Shown: positions 38,987-52,220 of the stretch, piece after piece
Layout of the letters: every line of letters begins with the position of its first letter
Numbering within the stretch: the first letter of the stretch is position 1
Source of the DNA: Moringa oleifera
Lineage: Eukaryota; Streptophyta; Magnoliopsida; Brassicales; Moringaceae
Length of the DNA stretch: 64,000 nucleotides
Direction of reading: 5' to 3'
Assembly: GCA_021397835.1 (NCBI GenBank)
Contig: JAJFZO010000863.1
Span: 1,984,001-2,048,000, forward strand
The notes under the pieces: generated by a model
Told to the model about the DNA's origin: nothing
The model's database searches: none
Seen by the model: the letters and a program-made list of their open reading frames with translations, nothing else
Made by a program: the position numbers and the translations under genes

Positions 38987-41900
38987 ATGGCGGCAATACA
39001 ATCACAAGCTCCAGATCGTACCGCTGGTACATCAGCTACCCCATCTAGATATACACACACACATATCCCTTTACATGCGTCTGATGTTGAATCTTTTTAT
39101 CTTGATTTGCTTGCAACTCTTGTTGTTTCTTTTCGACGGGTGTTTGTCTGTGTTGGGTGTCTGTTGGTTTTCGTGGATTTGTTGTGAGGTTATAGAATTC
39201 TTGAAATTTCTTGATGCTTCATTATTTGATTTTGTGTTAATCAGATTCTATGGTATTTGCCTAGATTTGTTTTTTATTGTAACTGAATCGTCTCCATGTG
39301 GGTGACTCCTTGATTCTATGTTTGTTTTCTTTCTTTGGAGAATTCTTGAGGAAATTGATGTGTAAACGGTTGGAGTCATTGGATCTTGTGTGTTTTGGTA
39401 ACTTGGCACTGGCTGTTTGGCAATTGATTTAGTGTAAAGCTAAGTTCTGGCATTTATTTTGAGATCTTGGATCTGGGTGTTTTTAGGTTACAAAATTGTT
39501 GTCAAATTTGACTTTTCTTTTTCACAGAGCTTTTGATTGTTTTCATGTTCTTATTGGGGAGTGAAATGAGGGTCTCTTTGTTTAAGATGACTTTGATCTA
39601 CCTATAACCAAATTAACCATAGTGAAAGAAAGTTGCTTGTGGGGAAGTGCAGTGACTCAATTAATGAACAATGACAAGAGCAAAGTTCAACAGATTGTGC
39701 ATTAAGGTTGAAAAAGACAAAAACTGTTACTCAACTACTAAAATTGTCGCAGGCATTTTTGATCTCTGTTGAAGCATGGATAAACCCATGGAAGTTTCAA
39801 TATCGTGTAAATATGGTTTATGTCCATTAGTGATAACTTTTTCACCTTTGAATTGTTAGTCTTTCCTTTAGAACTTAGGATGCTATCAGCATGAGCTTTT
39901 TCTTAAGTTGGCTATCAATTTGTTTGTGTATTGCTGATGAATTTTACAATTTTTGTGGTCTATAGATTTGTCCTTTTTCATTCTGATATTGCTAAAAACT
40001 GGGTCTATTGATCTATATGTAGCCACTTTTCCTTTAAAATATATTCATGTTATTCTATTTATCATGTGTGCATAGGTGTGCACACGTGGATTTGTGCGTA
40101 CATATTCATAGCTTCAAGTTTTCCTATCCTCGAATTTTGCTTTGGTTGGTCAATAATTTGTACTACCTATGTTTCTAAGACTCTACTAAGTCACTGAGCA
40201 TACTGATCATGGATGCAGAAGAGCAACCTGCTAATCTGGATAACATGAAGGAGCAGGTAATTCTGAGTTCAATACAGTGCTTTTTTCCTTTTGGCGTTGT
40301 CTTCTATGTGGATCAAGTTCGAGAAAATTGATTATTAACAGCCATCATTTGTTAATCTTTGAGCAGCCTCTTTCATCAAAAAATGAGTCATCAGTTTCAC
40401 CTACTTCCTCTCAGGAAGCTGCCAGTATAGGTCCTCAGACAGATGCAGCTGCTCAATCTGGATCTTTTGGTTCAGGAGTTGGTCATTCTGGCTATTCAGC
40501 TAACATTTATGCCCCTCAGGCCCAGGCCTATTATTACAGAGGTTAGTCTTTCTTATTTTCATGAAGATATTGATCATCATGTATTATGATAAGCATGATT
40601 ATAATTTGCTACAAGTTAGTAGTTTTCTTGTTGTTCATGGATGCTCTTTGAAGGAATGGGGAGTGGGGGTGGGGTGGAGTCTAGTGGGGTGTCACTCATT
40701 TGTAAGGTGATAAAATAAAACCATTCTTCTAATTATCTTAATGGGTGAACCTCATTTGTATTATTTGCAATATGCTTCTAACGTTGTGTTTCATCAGTTG
40801 TGTGTATGAACCTAAGGAACCATTTTCTGATCTGTGTTCTGGCCTCAGGTTATGACAACACCACAGGAGAATGGGATGAATATCCTCCGTATGTTAATCC
40901 TGAAGGACTGGATATTGGATCTCCTGTGAGTATACCTTTTTTTTTTAAATCAAAAACAAAGAAATATATATTAACTATAATGCACCAAGGGGGTGCCACC
41001 TATATACCTAAAGTCACTTAGTCCCTATTTATAAGTGAAAACATCTACTCTATGAGGTCTTCCTTATTTACGAAAGGTTTCCCCGTTACCCCATTTTTAG
41101 GATACGAAGCCATCTACTCGTAACAACTTTGATGGGTGTTTCCTTCCTTTCAAAAGCCCTCCTATTCCTCTCTCCCAACACTAGCCACAAAATAAAAAAT
41201 GAGATTAATGCAACAACTTTCTTTGTGTCCCCAGCTGTCTTGAAGCCTACCCTAGCCTTTAGTTCAGCTACCAATTATCCCAACATCACCCATATTGGCC
41301 CGTTGAAACTAGCACACTCTCCCAAATCTCTCTAGTCCAGCTGCACCAAACCAACACATGATTCATAGTTTCTGATTGCTCTTTCCATAAGAAACATATG
41401 TTTGGTAGTTTCGTTTCTTTAAGTTATCAAGGGTTAGATGCTTGCGCCTAAGCTGCCTCCCATGCAAAAAAATGTCACCTTTGAAGGTGCTCCTACTCCC
41501 AAATTATATTCCAAGGTATTCTTATGGCCTCCTCTCTTCCATGGGCATCAACAATCTTCTTGAAGAATGATTTTACTGAAAACTTCCCCACTCTGTCCGC
41601 CCTCCAAAATACTCCATCTTCAATACTCAAATCTGATTTAAATGTGCTCTAAAAACTGGCCCAACCAGTCCGATTTCCTATCCTGCACATCCCTTCTAAA
41701 TTCCACCTTCCATGATGTCTCTCTCCCATTTGAACCATTGTACTCATTTACCCATGCTCCCTTATTGCAAGCAAAATGATGTATATCCGGAAAATTTTTC
41801 TAAAACAGTCTATCTCCACACCATAAGTCTTGCCAAAATTTAGCCTTATTGCCACTTCCAATTTTGAATCTCACATATGGTTTAAACTTCTTTCACCTTT

Positions 41901-44900
41901 TCCTTGTAGCTTTCTAGGCTCCGGTTCTATTAAATTTCTCTTCCCATCATCGTTGCCCACCCCCCCTTTCATTTTTCCATATTTTACTCCCGTCATGCTT
42001 CTCTGAAGGCTTCTTTTCTGTACCTACCATGAATCTCCATAGCCATTTACCTAGGAGATTTTGAGTATAATTTTCTTTTCTATCTTTATGCATTTTGCTA
42101 CACAGTTGAACTGACTTTATTTTCTCTTTTATATTGATCTTAATTAGGGTCTCTATAATGAGAATCCTTCGCTTGTCTTCCATACTGGATATGGCTACAG
42201 TCCACAAATGCCATATGGGCCATATTCTCCTGTCACTACTCCTTTACCTTCTGTTGGTGGAGATGCCCAGTTATATTCCCCCCAGCAATTTCCCTTCTCT
42301 GGCCCACCTTACTACCAGCAGCTAGTTCCTCCCAGCATGCCTTATATTACATCACCAACTCCAGTTTCACAGCCAGAGCTCACCAGCCTCGTCGGCATTG
42401 ACCAGCAAGGTGATAACATGCTCTTTGGACCAAGACCTGGTTATCCTCCTCCAGTGGGATCTTTTGGTAGGGGCAGTTTTACTGGAAATCCGGGCAATGT
42501 TGGTTTTCCGGATATGCAGCAAGGATTTGATGGTTTGAGATCTGGAGGACTTTGGTCTGATTGGTCTAAGTCTTCTGACAGACAGAGACCTCTGCCTCCC
42601 ATATCACCAGCAGTATCTCCACAGCCTATTGGTCCGCTTGGGTCATTTTCACAGAATGTTGCTATGGTATGTCCTCGTACTTTTTGACATACCTCTTGCT
42701 TTCTTTTGGAGTTCCTATCGATTTCTCTGTCTTTTCTTTCAAGTAATAGCACTTTGGGATGTGCTTTGTACTCCCTTGTTTTGCCATTAGGAGCTAGATT
42801 AATAAAACTTCTACAATAATGTAAGTGGGAATGCTTAAACCTCTTATACATTTTACAGTCTCAAGCACTTAAGAACTTGATATGCTACAATGATACTGTG
42901 GAGTCATGTTCTGATCCCGTGACCCATAACAAGTACATATCTACATAGAGTTTGATGGCATGTCACTCATGAACTATGATTACGCAAAGTTGATATGCGA
43001 TACTTGTTGCCTACCGGATGGTAGAAGCAAGTTACTTGGTGCTGTAGAGTAAGATTTATCTAACTATAATTTCAATTGTATATCTCCAGCTTCATTTTAC
43101 CGTATTGATCCTTGCTTTTTTGTAAAAGCCTTTAGAAAATACTGAATATGGTTCTGTGGTTTCTGGTTTTGTCTTTCCTCGGGTGGACAAATTAAAGTTT
43201 ATTTGAAATAGATTGTTGAATATATGAGAGCAATAAATTTAGACCAGATCTCTAGTAGCTCATTGCAAGTTTTCAGATATGCATGGCTTCTGCATGAGAT
43301 GGGAGTTGTTGAGACATGATAGCCTTGTTTGTGTCATTGCTATAATTTTTCTAATTCTCCTTTTTCTTCTTAGTATTTGTGATAGAAACTTGTCTTATTC
43401 TTTCATCTAAGTATTTCAATGGCAGTGATGCCAATGAGCTTCATTTGAAAGCGAGGATGACATGCATCATGTTGTGGACAACATTATTTAGTTTTGGCTG
43501 GCAATACTGGACTGCTGATATGCTTCTTTTTTTTTTTTTTTTCTTTTTAAATTTCCAGGGATCTCAGCAACAAAGATCATTTTATGGGTTTGGATCCGGG
43601 TCAAATTCTTACAATAGGAACTACTTACGCAGTGGCTTTAACCAGGGCTCTAGTTTTGGAAGTGCATCCATTTCTAGTTTGGGAATGAACAATCAGGGGT
43701 GGCTTTCTCTCGATGGCAGCAGACGACGTGGAAGGGGCAGTGCTTCTTCGTTATGTGGTTGTAACGGTACTCTTGATATCCTCAGTGAGCAAAACCGAGG
43801 ACCGAGGGCCTTGAAACCTAAGAGTCAAATAACAGCTGAACATAGTTCTCCAGTTGTTGATAACAATAAACAAAATAAATCTCGTGTCAAGATCCATGAT
43901 GAGTCTTACAACAGGCCTGACTTTGTTACTGAGTATAAGGATGCTAAGTTCTTCATCATCAAGTCATACAGTGAAGATAATGTTCACAAGAGTATCAAAT
44001 ATGGGGTCTGGGCTAGCACTCCAAATGGGAACAGAAAATTGGATGCTGCATATCAAGAAGCTAAGGAGAAGCCAGACCCCTGCCCTGTGTTCCTCTGTTT
44101 TTCGGTAAAGACCTGCTTCTTTAATTAACTTGGAAGATGATCTAATTGTAATCATGATAAAGAAATTGCTTTGTGGGTTTCTCTATGTTTACAGTCTTAC
44201 CTGGCTGGGAGTTTCCCCAAGAGTATACTACTATTTCTCACTCTATAAGGAAATTGTACTTCCTGCTATATTGTCATAACTATGTCTACACTTTCAATTT
44301 CTTTCTTGGTTTCCTTTCCTCTTATGGTTGTCCTGTAGATTTTTATTCGACAGTTGTTTTCAGGTAAATGCTAGTGCTCAGTTCTGCGGTGTGGCTGAAA
44401 TGGTTGGACCTGTTGACTTTGACAAGAGCGTGGATTACTGGCAGCAAGATAAATGGAGTGGTCAGTTCCCTGTCAAGTGGCACATAATCAAAGACGTTCC
44501 AAACAGTCAGTTTCGACACATTGTACTGGAAAATAATGACAACAAGCCTGTTACTAACAGTCGAGACACTCAGGAGGTATCATTCTGTTCGGAACTTCTG
44601 GATTCATCTGTAATCTAAAGTTGGTGGATGCACTATCATGATTCCATAATACAAATCATCTCCTCCAGAAATGATTTTAGTTTTAGAACAACCATTCAAG
44701 TTTTAGAAGAATTTCGTTATCTTTTTTCTCGAAAAAGAAAAAAGTTTCTGATAACAAATTGTCAGATTCTAATCCCTGACGGCAGCTTTTACTAATCACT
44801 TCCTTGTGCCTATGTTGTAGGTGAAACTGGAGCAGGGCATTGAGATGTTGAACATTTTCAAGAATTATGAAAATGACATGTCGATCCTCGATGATTTTGA

Positions 44901-45180
44901 ATTTTATGAGGACCGGCAGAAAGCCATGCAAGAACGTAAGGCTAGGCAGCAAGCCAGTTTGATGTCTGTGGGGGTAGTTGGGGAAGATGACCGTAGAAAC
45001 GCTGTTACATTTTCCAATGACTTCATTAAGCAGATGTCCAAGAGTTTTGCGCAAGTTGTCTGCTTGGATGAGGGTAGTAATGAAACCACTATTGCAGAGA
45101 GAGCTACTTCTGCCTCAGATGGGAGAGTGAAACTGGAAGATGCTATGACCGCAGCTGTCTCTTCTGCTCAGGCCAGTTAG
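38987..45180 (+). CDS. ECT5: YTH-domain m6A-RNA reader, ECT family
   Basis: Cytoplasmic-type reader of N6-methyladenosine in mRNA. Eight exons (38987-39026, 40219-40256, 40367-40541, 40849-40925, 42148-42666, 43559-44104, 44364-44576, 44821-45180) give 655 residues, all phases closing. The first 380 residues are disordered and rich in Tyr, Gly, Pro, Ser and Gln ([24 protein letters not shown], repeated PYSP/PQQF). The YTH domain spans about 400-545: [25 protein letters not shown], and [17 protein letters not shown]. The aromatic-cage tryptophans are present at W434, W491 and W496, with the same spacing as ECT2 W464/W521/W526. A charged coiled-coil-like tail follows ([20 protein letters not shown]). 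The first two exons are small and were placed by phase (G joined to AA giving Glu); this is the least certain part. The symbol rests on gene order (At3g13060, from memory). Confidence 0.92.
40960..42100 (-). mobile_element. Antisense LINE 3' fragment inside a YTH-gene intron
   Basis: The intron 40926-42147 is almost filled by a minus-strand LINE end. Broken frames read [20 protein letters not shown], then PWNIIWE and [12 protein letters not shown] segments, the degraded zinc-binding zf-RVT region ([10 protein letters not shown]), and [21 protein letters not shown] (41086-41274 frame). It is in the opposite orientation to the host gene, and stops and frameshifts are present. Confidence 0.8.
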
Positions 45181-46982
45181 GTAGACACAAATGCTTGGAG
45201 TTTAGCAGTCTCACTGGGCTGTACTTTTGTCCCGTTTTTCTAGTTATATTATTTTGCTGAAAAGGTAGATCTCTGATGTCTTGGAATCCATTAGAGTGCA
45301 TGAGTATCTCTTGGAATGAAAGGTTTAGAGGCTGTTGGGGTTCTTGTATAATATATCTCTTCAAGTGCTGCTTTCTGATTTTAGTAGTTAAAATTTTCGT
45401 TTTGTTTCATTTGTCCTTTTGGGTTGCATTTGGGTCAGTAGATAGGTGAAGGTACTGGTCAAGATCTTGCATTTGTAAAGTTCTACAGCTTTGCAGGCAG
45501 TTGAATAAGAGAATACAGCAGAAAGACATTGGAGGAAGCTTTTCTGTCTCTCCTTCTCATCTTTGTTCTTCTGTGATTTATTAATTGATTTCCTCTTTCT
45601 CTCTCTCTCTCTCTTAAATTTACTTCTGTTAAGGTGCCTCCTTGTCAAACATGGCTCAGGAATGCAGAATTTGAGATAATTTGTTATTCTGACATGCATT
45701 TTTTAGTATATGAAACTATTCATGATCTCAGACTCTTTCTTCAAAATATGCATGAGAAAGCACTTTTGCAGGTTTCTCTTTCCCCTTTTCAAGTTAACAT
45801 AGAAAGTTGCCTCAAGTGATGATGAGACCTTTTCTCTGCCTTTATACTGTCAGCTGTCTTGTTTGGTCAATGAGAAACTTCATGCATTCAAGCCCTTTGC
45901 TGTGGAGAAGGCTGTAGCCAAGAAACTGGTGGTTGTTTGATGGGCAAGAGTTGCCATGCGAGGGTTTTATCAGTATCAGTCCTCAAGTGATCACAAACTC
46001 GTCTGTCATTCCCGGAAAGTGACCTGCTGGTCTGTGCTGCAATTGTTGCAGGGAACAAATGAAACATAGTATTAATTGCAGGTTATGGAGCCTCTCCTGG
46101 ATACTCTTTGTCTTGTTTGATGGATCTTGCCCAGACAGGAAATTGTAAGAAAGGCCTGGTGATGTGTAAGAATTAAAGGCTTATCCTGTCATCCATGAAA
46201 ATGACAGGGTACTCTTTTCTGGGGTTTTCAGGAGATGCATATCCACTCCAGGACTTTTCTATTGCATATCCTCCACTGAATAAAATAAAGGGTTTTGTTT
46301 TGTGCATATACTGAACAGGAGTGGATATGCTAATTTGGATAAGGATATGTTTATTATATTCTGTTTTTTTTTTTCAATTATGAATATTTCAACTAATATT
46401 AACAAAATACCATTAAAAAATAAATTAACAGACCTTTGAAGTGGGTGATGTATACATGGAACCATATTCTTTCCGTTTGATCCAAGACAAAAAAATAAAA
46501 TAAAATAAACCCTCATTCAGAATCTTTTTATTTGTTTGTTTTTGATATTTTCACATATTTTATAATTATTACGGGATTCCTGTTCAAATTAGAGGGGATT
46601 GTAAAGACGCACCAATTTATTTTTCTTTCAAATGAATTTAATTATTAAATTATACAATGTTCACTGTTTTTGATTGGAAGTGTGATACTGCAGCCATCTA
46701 AATCAAGATTCGTTTAGCTTTCTAGCAATTAAACAAGCTGCTGCCATGACATCCATGGTGCCAGATTAACCCTAAGTGTCTTGTAATTGTGCCCTCCTTC
46801 ACTACTAAAGATCACAAACAAGGCTCTCTCTCAAGACTGTCTTCGATCTCTTCGATGCCTTGATTTCTACGGAAAGCTCATAAACACACGTGTGTGCTGA
46901 TATGTATGTATACATAGCTATATTTGTGCGTAACTGTATGTACAGATAGAGAGAGGAATAGATTGGTAGTATCTGGGATTCC
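45181..46982 (+). other. 3' UTR of the YTH gene and promoter of the START-domain gene
   Basis: The stretch to about 45.4 kb is probably 3' UTR. A short TC run lies near 45595-45614. The START-gene leader should begin within about 46.7-46.95 kb. No other coding region was recognised. Confidence 0.4.
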
Positions 46983-47386
46983 ATGACTGATTTTGAGAGC
47001 ATATGGAAGATGAGTATATTTGCTTCTTCATACGCAGAAGAATTTTTGCCGCAAAACGTTGATGGACGATATTGGGCTACGCTCATTGCGATATTGCTTA
47101 TTCTCGTTTGGCACTTATCTAAAAGGGTTTTCCTTCTTAGATCATCCGTGACTATCTCCTCCAATTCTTGTCCTCCTTCCTCTGCCTCTGGCTCTGTGGA
47201 CTCTCAATCAAGGTAAATTGATTTCTACTGGGTTGCTTTTGCTTTTGTCGAATACAGTGGCTTTTTCTTTTGAAATCACTACTCACTGCTCAGTTATGAT
47301 GTGGTTTCTCTATTTAGTCTAGCTTTTTGGGGGTTTATCTCACCCTTTATTTGCTTGAATATGGTGAATATTTTATGTGATATATA

Positions 47387-47417
<31 letters not shown>

Positions 47418-49098
47418 GTGTCTATATATATATATCAAGTCATATCTCAACAGAATATGATTTAATTGTTTTCTTTTATTTCTGGTGTTTCATCTCTGTT
47501 GGATTGCATTTGTACTCAAGTTTAGTGCTTGGTTGTTGAAAACTTAATAAATGACTCAGTCATGATACAATGGCTTATATCTCTTGTCAATTACTTGGAT
47601 TTATTTTTCTGCCTACATGGTCAAACTGGTATGCTATTCTTAGTTTGGTTGCTTTTATGTTTCTGAATTTGGTTCATTATCTAATGGTTTCCGAAGAAAC
47701 TTCTGGCTTGGTGTTCTTAGTATTTGGTTTACAGCATCGCAAGTTCTCTCTTCTACCAATTTGTTGTCGGGGCTTGGGGTGGCTGTTGTAAAGGAACTGG
47801 TTATTAACTTGCTATTACTTTTTAATTTGGTGCTTGTAAGAGCAGGACCCTGAAGGAGTTACTTTTTTTTTTTTTTCCATTTTCTTCTATTTGCTTGTAA
47901 GTTTCTCTGTTCTTTTTTTGTTCTTATGATTTGGCTTGCCTTTTTCAGACTAATAGTCTACTCATGATTTCCTCATCAGTCACTAAAGTTTATGTATAAC
48001 TATGTTCTATAATGGCCTTTACATTGTGTCATATCTATAACTATTTTACTGATTTCAAGATTTCTCCTTGATTCTGCAGAGTCCCAGAGATTGTATCAGA
48101 TGAAGATTTGAAGTTTTTACTTGAAAAGTTTGATGAGAATCCCTCGGAGAATGAGCAATGGGAAAATGTCATAGACAAAAGAAACAATTTTCTATCCTAC
48201 CATGCCAAATGCTGTAGACCTAAGGTTACTTATCTACTACAGCCATTTGAAATTCTGGGGCTAACTAATTATGAGTTTGCTGTTTTACTTTTTAGGTTAC
48301 TATACATACAACTTTGTTTCTCAATGATCTTCTAACATTACTTGACTTAGCTTGTCTTAGTTAACTAATGTGCTACTGTCTCTTTCTCTCTATCTTATTT
48401 GCTTGCTCATATTCACTCATGCACACACATGCAATCAATATAAGATATAAACTTTTACACAGAGGTAAACATAAGCACATGATTTCATGGGCTTTTTTTT
48501 TTTAAATAAATAAATAAGTTTGCCATTGCTGATCCTCTGACCAAGAAACAATTTTTATTTCCTCCAGCTAATTATTTTGTACTTCGGCAGCCAATTTTTC
48601 ACAATTCAAGCTAGTTGTTGGGGTTGGACTTATTTATTGGTTTCAAATGTAATGAGTTCATTCTGAAATTAAGTTGGGAAATTGTTTTTGGCATCTGCAT
48701 TCATGGTGTGGCTTATACATGGACAATGGTCTTTTTGTACCAAATCTTTGCAGGATGGTGCCCTGAAATACCTGAGCGTGACAGTGTTTGAGAATTGCTC
48801 CCCGGAGCTCCTAAGGGACTTCTACATGGACAATGATTACAGAAAGCAGTGGGACAAGACTCTGGTCAAGCATGAGCAGCTTCAGGTAGACAGCACAAAT
48901 GGGATCGAAATTGGTCGCACGGTAAAAAAGTTTCCTCTACTGACAGCAAGGGAATACATATTGGCTTGGAGGCTGTGGCAGGGCAAAGATAAAACGTTTT
49001 ACTGTTTCATCAAGGTAAATGCCACCAAATCTAAGCCTCGAATTGCAACATAGTTTTCATTGATTACTTACCTATTTGTGCATGTGATTATGTTTCCC

Positions 49099-49155
<57 letters not shown>

Positions 49156-51185
49156 GTCTCTCTCCCTCTCTCTCTCCCCCCGTCCTTCCTTCTTTCATTG
49201 ACCATTCTGCTATCAGTTTCATGAGACAGGAATTCTCTTTTCAAGATATGAGATCTCATTATTTATTTTGTTTGGGAGAGTTTACATTTGTAAAATACCA
49301 GAAGATAGCCTTTCCCTGTGCCACACTCTACAAAAGTTATACGTGTTTTTTTTTTTCTCTTTTGTCTCTTGAGGGTTACTTATTTTTGGCCTAGGCCAAT
49401 CTCACTAACCTTTCTACCATGGAAGTTTTTGTATGAAAGAACTCAAAATCTGTAGTTCATCAATTTGATGTACATTTCATGCATCTGGTCAAGTTTCTTT
49501 TAGTGTTTCCCAGATGCCGAAAAAACCTGTAATTCCAACAAAGTTTTGCTTTCAATGATGGTAGCTGCTGTATGTTTTGTGGTACATGAGAAGCTTTTGC
49601 TAGTCAATAAGACAATTAGTAGCATTAACTTTTGTATGAACAAAAGACACTTGTTCAAGTTATATGTTAAAGAGCCATTTATAGTAGTCATTGACCATCT
49701 GGTAGCATGTGGAACATTCTGAAAATCATTGTTTCTGTTAATTATAAATTCATTTATGCTGTTAATGATTACCTATGAAACTTTAGAGAACATGTTATCC
49801 ATGGGAACTTACTCGTTGCTGTCGATGTGGTTGATCCTTTCTTAAGCTTATTCTACTGTCATGATTGACTTTCTACCTTTTGCTTTATGATCATGAGTAG
49901 GAGTGTGAACATCCTTTGGCACCACGGCAGAGAAAGTATGTACGTGTTGGTTATTTCAGGTCTGGTTGGCGAATCAGGAAAGGCAAGTGCTTGATGTACA
50001 CTACTTATCTCCCATTTCTGTGAAAGAAGGAGAGTTTTCCTCATTTAGGTTGTCTTCTTTTGCTTAGAAACTCAAACTTTCACTAAATTGGATTGTGGAA
50101 ATTTGAGACCCTGTTATGGCTGGCCAATTTCTTTCTCGTCCCACAAGTAGTAAAGAATAAACCAAAAAAAGAAAAAGAGAATGAAATTTTTGTTTGCCTG
50201 TATCCATCTGGATCCTGAGTTGAGTGGTTTCATGAATGATGCTGTGTATATTCTGAATAAAGTTTATCTGAGGATCATTGTGCCGCATGTGGTGAAAAAT
50301 GGAGTTGCTTGTCTCTGCTGCTGAAACTAGTATATAAGAAAACTTCTTATTTTTTCTTTTCATTGGAATACTGGCGAATGAGGTCCATGGCATCCATGCA
50401 TTAAACATTTTCGTTCTTCTTGCTTTTGAATATTTCTTTTCTGGTTTTTATTTTTCTATCCCTGAATTATTACAGTACCTGGTAGAAATGCTTGTGAGAT
50501 CAAAATGTTTCACCAAGAAGATGCTGGATTGAATGTTGAGATGGCTAAACTGGCTTTTTCAAAGGGAATATGGAGTTACGTCTGTAAGATGGATATTGCA
50601 CTACGCAAATATTACACAATCAGCCATTCTCTGACAAGTCCAACTGTTTCTGCCGTCACCTTAATTAAGACGGTTAGGACATCTGATGCAAAAGCTATTT
50701 ACTCTATTATTGCTAAGCTCATACTTCTCTACATTCAACTTTTAGCTGATTGGTTTTCAATTCAAACCAGTAATCAGGACACTGGGCTTGTCTTGCCATT
50801 ATAAGATATAAAACTATACGAGTATTGGTAGTTCACAGGGTTTCACATATCATCTCGTATTATTGCTGTGAGTATGCTGGTTTGGTGCTAATGGCTGACA
50901 TTTTTGTTTGTTATGTAGGTTCCACCTGAGTTAGATTCACCAAATGGTCTAGATTCCCTAGCAACTTCTACTGGTCATGGACCATTTACTAGTGAAACCA
51001 AAGAGAAAAGTATCCCGAGAAGGCCATCAAAGAAATTGTTAATGAATGGTTTGCTTCTTCTTGGAGGTGCTGTCTGCATGTCTCGTGGTCACTCTGCCTT
51101 GGGTGCTAAAGTTGCTATAGCATACTTATTGACAAAGCTGAGCAAGCGCAGCCGAGCTTCATCTACTCAAAGCAGGCTGAGTTGA
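46983..51185 (+). CDS. Membrane-linked START-domain lipid-binding protein
   Basis: Likely lipid-binding/transfer protein of the plant PCTP-like START group. Six exons (46983-47212, 48080-48224, 48754-49014, 49901-49982, 50476-50672, 50919-51185) give 393 residues, all phases closing. An N-terminal hydrophobic segment (about residues 29-52, WATLIAILLILVWHL) should anchor it in a membrane. The START fold covers about 80-300, with YLSVTVFENCSPELLRDFY, DNDYRKQWDKTL, IGRTVKKFPLLTAREYILAW, RVGYFRSGWRIRK, VPGRNACEIKMFHQEDAG and MAKLAFSKGIWSYV. A second hydrophobic patch lies near the C-terminus (NGLLLLGGAVCM). The fourth intron starts with GC (AAAG then GCAAGT at 49983) and is needed to keep the frame. 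Matches the At3g13062 family by memory and by position. Confidence 0.9.
47382..47435 (+). repeat. TG/TA microsatellite in an intron
   Basis: Compound TA-TG-TA dinucleotide run in the first intron of the START-domain gene; likely length-variable. Confidence 0.9.
49096..49180 (+). repeat. TC-TA-TC compound microsatellite in an intron
   Basis: A long CT run, then TA repeats, then CT again, just after the third coding exon of the START-domain gene. It produces an artificial minus-strand frame of alternating Arg/Glu and Ile/Tyr. Confidence 0.9.
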
Positions 51186-52220
51186 GGTACCTGATAGAAT
51201 TTATTTTATCAGACTGGATGCTGGTGCTGCTGATCCATCTAGGGCAGGGTTTGCTGAGAACTGAGAATAAAATCTTAACTGTACAATCTTGTCTGCTTTT
51301 GAAGTTACTTCTGTAAATAGTCAATGAAACAGTTCTTACCTGTTGATCTGTTGATGTGTTAAGAGACTCATATTTCTATTATAAATGTGAGAATGAGGGA
51401 ATTATTCAGTTTACTTGGAATGGCAAATATGTTTTGGATCTAGTTAATGAATACTGAAATAAATTAACTGCATCAGGCCCTCCAGATGAAAGGAGCCCCT
51501 CCATCTGAGGCCTCCGCTTTCTGGCTTTGGCTTGTGGCAACATTTTCTTTCCTTTAGCACTATAAAGCATGCGGTTTCAATTTATTGTTTTGACTAGTAA
51601 TTTAAGGATAAAATAATCGTTTTAGTTAATTGTAAAATTTAATCCCATAATTGTGAAAAAAAAAGAGAGAGAGGGGATTCCTTCTGCAAAGAAAATTGAA
51701 ACTTTAGCTAGTTGAAGTTAATATCAATTGATACATTTGAGAGTTTGGTCAACATGCATGCGTGCGTGTATAAATATACATGTGTATGTATCATATTGGA
51801 CGGCAGTTAAAACCGGCGGGCAAAGGGTGCTGTGGAAGAGTCAGGGAAAAGGTTGACAGGCCATCATTGTTTCTCCTGACCTTTTGGATCTCTCTTTCTC
51901 ACAGTTTTTAGCTGTACTTCTCATTTCACTTCTCCAATTTTAGGTAGTCATCTCTCCAAAAAAGCTGAAGACTAAAAGGCACAAAAAAGAAAAAAGAAAA
52001 ATGGCACACGAAAAAAAAAAAAAAAAGGTGAGTGATGAAAAAGAAAATCAAATTTCATTTTTGGACGTTACTATTCATGGCTGACCGAACAGCATTTTCT
52101 TCGATCCATTCTCGTCCCCCTCATTTGGTTTCCTGCGTTTTCTTCTTTTTTGAGGAAAAAGCAAAACCCGTGTTGCCTCTACATTCCTTGGGCTTCTGGA
52201 TTTTGCTTCTTCAGAGCAAG
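51186..52220 (+). other. START-gene 3' UTR and promoter/leader of the STRUBBELIG-family gene
   Basis: The first 200-300 bases are likely 3' UTR. An A-run at about 52010-52026 and a pyrimidine-rich leader precede the start at 52221. No other gene seen. Confidence 0.4.

Noticed and set aside
49068..49259. Minus-strand frame with alternating Arg/Glu and Ile/Tyr
   Set aside because: It is generated by the TC-TA compound microsatellite in an intron.
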